DNA of 64,000 nt from Pempheris klunzingeri. Lineage: Eukaryota > Chordata > Actinopteri > Acropomatiformes > Pempheridae. The notes below the pieces were generated by a model. That model was not told the DNA's origin. It searched no databases and was given only the letters and a program-made list of their open reading frames with translations. The DNA is taken from positions 7,529,477 through 7,593,476 of the forward strand of contig NC_092035.1 in the NCBI RefSeq assembly GCF_042242105.1. The letters run 5' to 3'. A program made the translations under genes and the position numbers. How positions within the stretch are numbered: the first letter of the stretch is position 1; every line of letters starts with the position of its first letter. Shown here in pieces: positions 55,432-64,000 of this stretch.

Positions 55432-58400
55432 ATGGCTTATCCAGGGTATGGCGGGGTGAGTAAATAACACGTTACCGTGATTTTATGCTGATAGACAAGC
55501 TACAGTGGTTAGCAGGAAAGCTAGCAAGCAGCTCTTGGTTCAGTGGATCTCCGACAGTTTGTCACAGTGTGTGCTGTTACAGGTTTCCTTGTCTTCCTGT
55601 TGTAAAGCAGACATCCTCAAACCCGTTAACCACAATAAGGTGTACGTCTGGAGCCATACTGGCATCCACAGTTTATTAGAAATTGACTGTAAAACTAAGA
55701 AAAAAATTACTTCCGGGATGCAAATTCCGCCACATTCAGGATAATAAAGACCAGAAATCACCTACCTAGCTGACTGTGTATTTGAAAGGAGGGCACACCT
55801 ACAGTGTGGGAAGTTTGTCAAAAAAAACCCTGTACACTTTGCATCAACAACAAATACACACAATTTTGATTTTATTCTGCTGCCTGGAAAATCTTTCAAA
55901 TTCCCTTTTAATAGGTCTTAAATGGTCCAAAAAGTATGAGCTTTGTATACGTAAAGAAGCTAAAAATAACTTTTATTAAAGTCTAAATGTTCACTGCAGT
56001 GATTTCTTTGTGATCTAAATAATAATAGAGTAGATTAATTATGGAGACACACCCTCCACCCTCTTAAGCATTGAAGTAACAGTCAGGGCTCCGTCACATC
56101 AGCATCAAACACACTTCTTACACAGCTTTTATTAGAGATCTCCAAACACATGTGTTGACAAACTCAATAAATGCCTGGTATGTTTCTGAACCAAATCCTC
56201 CTCTCTGCCTCAGTATGGGGGTCCGATGCCAGGCATGCCAGCTCAGGGGATGCCGCCTCAAGGAATGCCAGGAGGGCCCATGAGAGGCCCCATGGGAGGC
56301 CCCATGCCTGGACACATGGGTGGGCCGATGGGAGGTGCACCACCTCAGGGAGGATATCCCGCTTATGGAGGAGGCTATCCAGGCACGTATGGTGCCCCGC
56401 CCCCAGCTGCCAATGATCCAATGTGGGGTTATTTTACAGCCATCGCAGGCCAGGTAAGAGAGGGTAAACTGCAACCTTTGTCCGCTTATAAATGATTTGA
56501 AGAGCACATTTTATACATGTAGTCTTTTATGAAAGCCAAATGTTTGTTTTCGCTTTCACATTCCAGTTCGGACAAGAACAAAAAACGCCGTTTTTGCATT
56601 TTCATGTAAACAGTTCAGTATCGTCATGGCTGAAATGTATGAGGCCTCTGCCTCAACTTGATTTCACACTGCTTGAAATGTTGGAAATGCGACCAGTGCA
56701 AATGACTGATTTAACGGTGAAAGATGTAAAGTAATCTTTGGTAGTTTAAAATGGTTAATTCTGTGTTTTGGTTTTTGTCATTTTGTACAAAACTATGGAA
56801 GATTAAGCACAAACAACCAAAGCAACACGCTTAGACAAATGTATTCGTTTTATTTATATGCATTTGTTTGATCATAATCAAATAAAAATAAATGTCAATC
56901 AGACAGTTATTTCATTTTTTGTGATGTGAATTTTCCAGTGATGTATTTCAGTGCTGCCCTGCAGACTGCACCTATCACTGGTGGCATAAGCTGATGGCAG
57001 CTTTTCACAATAAAACAGTTTCCAGTGGATCCGCAGGCCTGAGAGACATCACTGCTGACTGTTGGTTACATAAACTGTTTGCAGCTGTAAGGGATGGACT
57101 GTGCTGTTGGAAGCTGTACAAACAGACGCTTAAAGGGAAGTGTTGACAGCTAATTAGTGTTGGTTAACTTACAGAAAACACTGCCAGGTTTAATGGAGGA
57201 GGATATGCTAATGATAATAGATGTCCTCAAGGAAGAGATTCAGGATGGATGAATTTTTCAGTGCATAACGGTACTACCACTGACCGTCAACTGCCACCTC
57301 AGCTCTGCCAATGAAACAAAGTGCCAAAATTCTGAATAGTTTAAGAGACCTATTGTGAGTGTCCTTTATTTGTCTTCATTTAATCAGCAAAAAGTAACGT
57401 GCTGTAAAATGTACCCACCCTATAGTCTTACATTCAGCCCCTCTGGCAGCTCTAGCTCTGCCTCCCAGACACCTATTAGCATTAGCATATCCTCTTCCAG
57501 TAAAGCAGTGAGTGTTTACTGTAAGCTAACACAAGCTCACTAAGGCTATAAGGGTCTGTTTGTACAGGGTCCTGTGGTCACAAATGCAACTCAATGCACA
57601 TTCAATGTTATTGACTCATTCTGCTGTACATAATGTTTAGTCTGTCCATACTTTAAATATCATAGCTACTTCAATTCTGTAGCTGTATTTGTTTTGTGTT
57701 ATAAATATCGCAGTGCATCCCGTCTTTTTTACTTTTATTAACTATATACACTTGCTACTGTTTGTGCTATCTGGTGAGATGCTAAACTGCATTTCATTTT
57801 ATTGGCGCTTACATAATCACAGACCAGCAGATTGGACAGCTGCTTTTTTTCCGTTTTGGAGCAGAAAAAACATTTCCATTCCAGACTTAGACACACATTG
57901 TTTATAATGAATGAGACTACTTCACTTCAGAGATGCTTGAAACTCACACTTCCTTTTTCTTTCTTGCTGCTTTCTCTATTTTAACTCGGCATAGTTTATA
58001 CAGCACTTAAGCAGTGGCAGACACGAGGACATGGAGGATGTTTCTTTTTGTGATTCTTGACTCCCATCTTCACACATGAGCAGCGGGCCAGTCTCCTTAG
58101 AACATTTTTTATTCCTGAGGGTCACACATGACTGAATATCTCTCTCTGTCCTGCACAGGATGGTGAGATCGATGCGGAGGAGCTCCAGAGGTGTCTGACC
58201 CAGTCTGGTTTCACTGGCAGCTACACTCGTAAGTTCACCCAAATATCCCCCAGGAGATATTTTACAATGTGCAGTCAGGTTTTATTCAGTCAAGTGTAGT
58301 AACATAATGGATTTACTAATAAACAGCTGGGGCTGCACTCACGCCATTAGAGGAGCGCGGTTGACCCTCATGCTTGTGGTTGACACGTTTCCTGAATGAG

Positions 58401-61400
58401 CACCTGGTGTGTTTCAACACCTTCTTCACTTCCTCCTGGCATATATACGAGGTAGCACCACATGTCATCAGGGTTGATCAGCAGTCTTTTGATAAGACAC
58501 AATCTGCATTGAAATCACATTTTCCCGCACAGTGTTGGAGGGCTTTAAGAACGCAATATATTTGGTAATAACTATTGACACACTATTGACAGACCAAACT
58601 TGCAGCAAGTCCTCTTGATTTTTCAGAACATTACTGAACATGGCAGTGGGGATTCCCTTAAGGGGAAGTGAATTAGGGGAACAGAGTGAGGGCCTGCTAA
58701 ACCACAATTACAATACATGGATGTATGTTGATGGTGATTGGCTGACTGCTGACAGATGCTAGATGGCTAGTTTATGAAATGTAATAAATATGTGTGCTGC
58801 AAAAATGTGATTTTTCACTGTCACACATGATTGTGTGACACCATCTTTAGTGTTCTTGAATTGTTTTGATTTGTAGGTGAGCTGACTAGATCCTTATTTA
58901 CTCACCCACCACCCAAATATCCTTTTAAAAGTCCCTCAGCATATGTTTCCAGAAGTGACTGAATAAGCACATTACCTGCAGGATTCAGTTGATTATGAAC
59001 AAGACTTTGTGATGTAGAAGTAAAAAAATAGGGTGTGTTAACTCAGCTTGTCAGCAGGAAACCTTTAGCCTGAGGGTGTTATGTGAACATGTGAAGCAGG
59101 TTGTGCAGCTGCTCACCATCCTTTACATTTTACATCATAGACTGTCCCTGTTTCAAATGACTTAAAGGATAACTGCAGTATTTTTAAACCTGGGTGCTGT
59201 TTTTACACATTTTCCATATTTTGGGTTACAGAAATGATCCTGATTGACCTCTAAGATCCTTTATGTTTAACCAGAAACAGCCATTATGCCTCCATTGTCC
59301 ATTGACTAAAACTGGAAGTTTTTCTCACAGAACACAGGAGATGCTGATCTGCACTGCCTTCATTGGTTAGGGTGTGTGTGTGTTATTGTTTGTCTTAAAG
59401 GTTTAGTTCAAATCCACTATAATATTTGTGTAACACAAAATAACACAAATAAACTAACCAGGCAGCTGTAGAACAGCACTCCCATGTTCTGCAAGGCCAA
59501 AGTACTGTTTTGGTCAATGTAGTCTAGTGGCTTTGAAGGGAGTGATATAATGACAGTTTCTGGTTCAACAAAAAGGATCTTGTCTCTGTAGGGATCCTTT
59601 CTGTAATGCTCTTAGAACAACAACCCGGGCCTGTTAGTGGCTAAAACAAGCACTCTTAGCAGATGTGCTTTGATAGATTCAGTTACAGATATCACAGCTG
59701 ATTTGCAGCTGCCGGCTGAGGTGATCTACAGGACTGATTCCAATCATTTACATCCCAACATATGTAAATAATAGGGTTCAGTTTTAAAAATCACTAAGTT
59801 ATTGTTACAAGTTTAGAAATCTTGATGGTGTTTTTATGTTTGTGTCTTAACCTGACTAATTCTTACCTTGTGTCATCTTCGCAGCATTCAGCCTGGACAC
59901 GTGCAGGATAATGATTGCAATGCTTGATGTATCCTTTCTGTATGATGGGGGTGGAGCTAGAAAAAAACCTCTCTGTGTCAGTCAGAGCTGGAAAGAAGAC
60001 TGAAGTCCTGGTTCAAGTATGTCACAGTGCTGCTATCATGTTCTAACTCCTCATTCAAACTTGTTGAAGTATGTGTCCAGTAGGTGTGTTTCAGCCTCGA
60101 ACTAGCTGCTTTCTCCACTACATCCACACCTTGCAGTCATTGTCCATGTGGCACGGCAGTTATTTAAGCTTAACCAGCCTGCTGCCAGAGGGACTGCACA
60201 GGCAAGATGGGTTTCAATGAGTTCAAGGAGCTGTTCACAGCCCTGAACGGCTGGAAGCAGAACTTCATGATGTTTGACCAGGACAGGAGTGGAACCGTTG
60301 AACCTCACGAGATGACTCAGGCAATCAGCGCAATGGGTGAGAGCCTTAACGTTTTGGTTCTCTTTCAACATTTGTTTTGCTATTTCACTATGGAGCACGC
60401 TCTCCATGCTGTCCCCCAGAAGCTGCTTAACACTACACCAGTCCTGACTGGCTGACAGACGTGACGTCTGCTCCCTAGAGGCACTTCCTCCTGCTATAAA
60501 AACCTGACGTCATGTCCTTATCCTCAGTCTAAAACCTATTCTCGCTCTCAGAAGCTACCTCTCAGTCTGCGGGTGTTGCTAACGGCTAGCAACACAGTTT
60601 ACAGAGTGAGCTAACCACTCGCTACCGGACGCTGCACTGCTTTCTGGGTTTAGCTGGTCTGTCATCAAACAGCAGCTACTTCAGCTAGCCACCATACTAG
60701 CATATCGCTTCTCTTTTGGAGCTGACTATGTCGGAAACTCGACCTCCCCTCACCATGGACAAGGGCGGGCTCCCAGCCAGGACCTGCACATGCAGGCACA
60801 AGATTGCTGGGGCGGATACCCACTCTGTATGTACTGCATGCCTGGGGCTGCAACATGCCTCAGCACCTCAGCTTTCTTGTGAGCGTTGTGCTCGTCTCTC
60901 TACAAAGACTTGCCTGGCCAAATGTGCCCTTCAAATCATTTATAAGCGGACAAAGGTTGCAGTTTACCCTCTCTTACCTGGCCTACCGCATCCCAAAGCG
61001 TCAGCCTCAACTTCAGGCGGCCGACCGAGGTCAGTGCAAGCCGCCTGAAGCCAAAGGTGCTTGGGCTAAGAAACCCTTTGCAGCCAATGTGACGCCAGGG
61101 GACCAAGCTGCCCATCCTGGCCAAGAAGAAGAGCCGCACTACTTAGTGCTGCCGGTCTCCTTCCCATGGAAAGATGTTCTGTTCCTGAACAAGTTAAAAG
61201 GGGAATGTTGCAGGCCCTACAAGAGGTGTGCAGAGGCCGTGTTGGCGCTCATAGTTCACGACCACACAAAGAGGAGGACATTTGGACCTGCAGAGAGCTC
61301 AGAGGAGCCACGACTGAGTCACAGAAGCACACAACAGTACCTAGTCTCTAAAATCATTAATAAACATGTTTTCCGGTACGCATCCAGGCCCCAGGTCGAG

Positions 61401-63489
61401 GGCACAGTTATTAATGGAAAAAATACAAATAAGACAGGAACGGGATATGGCTGCACAGCCCTCTGCAACACTGCAAGGGGGCGCCATGAGGCCACTGTTG
61501 GTACAGGGGGGCTGGGTGGCTGGGCTTCATGAGCACTGTGACTGCGCAGCCCAGCGCAACCGTCCAGCACGGTACGCCGGTGGCACCATTGGGCCCGCTG
61601 GCGGAGAGAGCACAACAGTGGGGTGCATGTGGGGCGTCAGATTGGGTGATAAGAACAGTAACCAGGGATTATAGGCTCCAATTTGCATCCACTCTACCCT
61701 GATTCAACGGGATATTGCAGTGTCAGGCTCAGGGAGAAAAGGCTCTTATTTTGAAGGAGGAAATCATCTCTCTGCAAAACAAGGGAGCAATCCGGGTTGT
61801 TCTGCCAGAACAAAGTTAGAGCTGTTTCTATTCAAGGTATTTCCTAGTCCCAAAAAAGGGCGGGGGACTACGGCTGATATTAGATCTGCATGCTCTGAAC
61901 AAATACTTAAGACAGTACAAGTTCAGAATGTTGACGCGCGTAACTCTGATATGCTTTGTGCACCCAGGCGATTGGACCTGAAAGACGCCTACTTTCACAT
62001 CCCTATCTATCCCCCGCACAGGAAATATCTCAGGTTTGCCTTCCAAGGCATAACATACGAATATCTGGTGCTCCCGTTCGGCCTTTCATTAAGTCCACAG
62101 GTGTTTGTAAAATGCACCGAGGCTGCCATTGCACCCTTAAGGGAGGGAGCTTGTCTGGCACTTTTTCACCGGGGAGGCGATGCAAAATTTCCAATTAGTC
62201 ATGTCTGCATTATTATGGCTTATAATAGCAAAGGGGGTACGACCTCCTGTAAGTCTGCATGCCCACTCCACCTGCGGTATGGCTATATCCTGGGCGTTGT
62301 TTCAGGGTGTTTCTGTTGAGGAAATATGTGCGGCACTGTCTCATACTGCCAGTCTTCGAGGTAAGCTTGTCTGGTAATACGGGAGTCTCTATATCCCATA
62401 GTGAGATACCGAAACAAATGTTGAAAGAGAACTTTAGGAGACTGTCATCTACAGTTCAACAGTGAAAACATCACTCATGTTTTACTCTAATTCCCACCAC
62501 ATATGTTCCATATTCCAACATTTCATTTAATATATTCCCTCTAAATGTACATTCAGGTTAGAAGAGGAGAAGTTAGGATGGGACATTTTATGACGTGAAA
62601 TGCCATTTATTTCACAGTAATTATTTAAAAGCATTTAAAATGTCCGACAAAGTGTCATTCTGCCTGACATTATAGTTCATGTAAAGTTTATAATTTCACT
62701 GTGGTTTAGTTAAGAAATCAGCCTAATTAAATGATTTTCTGGCGTATTTGTCTACCATTCATGTTTAATATGCAAATGTTAATAAAGTCCCTCTGAGTGA
62801 GCAGAGAGAGAGCAGTGTTTCCAGTGGAATTAGGGTATTAATGTTAAACATTACATGCCGACTATGGCGCACTGCTAATATAATGATATACTGTCAGCAG
62901 CCATGTAGCGAATTCAGATACAGTGAGGTTTTGTGTATTTTTAGGGCTTTACAGTCATGTTAAGGTGCATCTTTGATCCACAGTTTGACAGGAAATAGTG
63001 GCACTACATGTCGAAATGAGAATCAAAATAAATCTGACATTTTCCCCCTCTGTATCAGGCTACCGCGTCAGTCCTCAGGCTTTAAATGCCATCATGAAGC
63101 GCTACAACAAAGGAGGAAGAATCTTCTTCGACGACTACGTGGCCTGCTGTGTCAAACTGCGATCTCTCACAGGTATGAAACGCAAGACCGGGATCTGTAT
63201 CAGACAGAAATGACCTGACACGTTCAGTGAACAGCCACTCGTGTGCAGATGCGTGCTTTTAATGTGGCGTGACGGTGAAAGCGAGTTTGGTTTTCATTCC
63301 GCCTGTAATCCCCGCTGTTTGCTCTGAAGTGCGGTGACATTCTGTCCGGCTCTGTGAACAAATCTCTGTCACTAGGTGCTGTGAAAGAAGCTTTATTGAA
63401 AGCTGTGACAGTCTACTCTTTCTGTTGCAGACCACTTCAGGCGGAGAGATACCATGCAGCAGGGATCTGTCACCTTCCAGTACGATGAT
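55432..63489 (+). CDS. gca: Grancalcin-like penta-EF-hand protein, 7 exons, 3' incomplete
   Basis: Grancalcin is a Ca2+-binding penta-EF-hand protein of granulocytes and macrophages that moves to membranes and granules with calcium. Exons: 55432-55455 (MAYPGYGG), 56214-56453, 58159-58228, 59885-59928, 60189-60336, 63059-63172, 63431-63489. All have AG/GT borders and all phases join, giving 233 residues; the last exon lies beyond the window. Residues 9-70 are a Gly/Pro/Met-rich tail ([20 protein letters not shown]). EF1 is at 89-100 ([12 protein letters not shown]), EF2 loop 126-137 ([12 protein letters not shown]), EF3 loop 156-167 ([12 protein letters not shown]), EF4 about 192-203 ([12 protein letters not shown]). 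[22 protein letters not shown] and [15 protein letters not shown] favour grancalcin over its paralogue sorcin, which remains the alternative. The tail is longer than in mammalian grancalcin. No disruption seen. Confidence 0.92.
56454..58158 (+). other. gca intron 2
   Basis: No further gene recognised. Its first 57 bp, together with the last 7 bp of exon 2, recur inverted at 60921-60984. AATAAA-like motifs near 56880 are probably incidental. Confidence 0.6.
58229..59884 (+). other. gca intron 3
   Basis: Unique, AT-rich sequence with no recognised exon, RNA or mobile element. Confidence 0.6.
60357..62432 (+). mobile_element. DIRS-like tyrosine-recombinase retroelement, fossil
   Basis: It lies in gca intron 5, in the same orientation. 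Its ends are inverted repeats of about 45 bp (gttctctttcaacatttgtt at 60357; the mirror ends at 62432), as DIRS elements have. A leader with ctataaaa (about 60497) leads into a gag-like region (about 60728-60915) with the Cys pattern [14 protein letters not shown] and [10 protein letters not shown]. The RT part at about 61680-62160 has [20 protein letters not shown] and [14 protein letters not shown]. No recombinase domain is seen. At about 2.1 kb it is much shorter than a full DIRS, and it is broken in several places. It is of moderate age. Confidence 0.8.
60921..60984 (-). repeat. Inverted copy of the gca exon 2 / intron 2 junction
   Basis: These 64 bp are the reverse complement of 56447-56510 with one mismatch inside. 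They include the last 7 bases of exon 2, the GTAAGAGAGGG donor region and 50 bases of intron. The copy sits inside the DIRS-like element. Either the host piece was inserted into the element, or the element's sequence was copied into intron 2. The exon bases are coding and conserved in the family, so host-to-element is more likely. Confidence 0.9.
62433..63058 (+). other. Remainder of gca intron 5
   Basis: Unique AT-rich sequence between the DIRS-like element and exon 6. Nothing else is recognised. Confidence 0.6.
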
Positions 63490-64000
63490 GTAAGTCCATC
63501 TGTCACACTGTGACCGTTGTTTTCTTTTTGGAGCTCCCACTCACTTTATGACTAGTTTGCACATATCATTGTCTTGGGCTGTATGGAAACTGGGGAGGGG
63601 GACTAACCTTGTGCTGCAAGCACCTCCTTAGCTTTATTAACATTTTATGCAGCAGCAGAGAATACTGAACCTGCATGCAGACTTTAAGGGAGGAGTGATC
63701 ATTTCTGACCTGTAGAAGTTCCTGTATTGAAAAATGCCTTTAAATCAGGCAAAAAGTGAAGTGAAGGGATTTCTAATTTTGTGTTGAGTTGATTTTAAAT
63801 GTGCAAATTCAAAAGATCCCATTTAGTCATCTGTTATGGAGTTAAACATGTCTTTTTTTTTTGAACGTACGTTACTGTCAGGCATTTTTTATTATTAAAC
63901 TAAAGAAAAAAGGTCATTAGGACATACCAGAAATGCTCCTTTTCTCACAGCTGTGCTAGGGTTGTGTCAAACTCTGATACACATGGGAAAATGCACCTTT
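63490..64000 (+). other. Start of gca intron 7
   Basis: Follows the gtaagt donor after QYDD. The last coding exon (family ending F-QC-M-) is not present before the window ends. Nothing else is recognised. Confidence 0.6.

Noticed and set aside
60804-61532. 242-codon open stretch in gca intron 5 as a host gene
   Set aside because: Its sequence is DIRS-like element DNA plus the inverted gca fragment, lying between the element's inverted ends.
55432-63489. Calling the EF-hand gene sorcin (sri)
   Set aside because: [22 protein letters not shown] and [15 protein letters not shown] fit grancalcin better. Sorcin is kept only as an alternative.

Overview
The window looks like ray-finned fish (teleost) nuclear DNA. 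It has spliced host genes with GT-AG introns, and it is dense in teleost-type mobile elements: Tc1, pogo, hAT, PIF/Harbinger MITEs, L2/Rex-like LINEs, tRNA-derived SINEs and a DIRS-like element. No bacterial operons, rRNA, functional tRNA genes or CRISPR arrays were seen.

Layout. Positions 1-22,760 are almost entirely repeats. A LINE cut by a Tc1 transposon (1-2,412) is followed by a composite block (2,413-14,560, continuing at 16,763) whose two halves are kilobase-scale inverted arms. A LINE with a 578-codon open RT frame (14,561-16,762) sits inside its tail. A second, partial copy of the block runs from 18,784 to 22,560. From 22,761 to 29,335 lies a boule-like (boll) gene on the minus strand. 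It is caught in a recent partial tandem duplication: the downstream copy keeps the RRM exons and the upstream copy has lost them. From 29,336 to 43,090 the DNA is mostly unique and gene-poor, with LINE remnants, microsatellites and one hairpin MITE. A third copy of the composite block (43,095-52,570) contains a Harbinger MITE, inside which sits a pogo transposon with an uninterrupted 426-codon transposase. After further LINE debris and a common teleost repeat (53,430-55,250), a penta-EF-hand gene, best read as grancalcin (gca), runs on the plus strand from 55,432 past the end of the window. Seven coding exons are visible. A broken DIRS-like element lies in its fifth intron.

Most unusual content. 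(a) The composite blocks contain gene-like units in both orientations: a TATA box, an ATG exon, further exons with splice sites, and a stop followed by AATAAA. I cannot match them to a known gene. (b) Two copies carry a fragment resembling the edge of the IkB-zeta (nfkbiz) ankyrin region. (c) boll has an in-frame TGA in its RNP-2 motif in both copies. (d) A 64-bp piece spanning the gca exon 2 splice donor recurs, inverted, inside the DIRS-like element in intron 5.

The two host genes are unrelated in function. boll is a germ-cell RNA-binding protein; gca is a calcium-binding protein of granulocytes and macrophages. All family calls come from reading the sequence; no database was searched.
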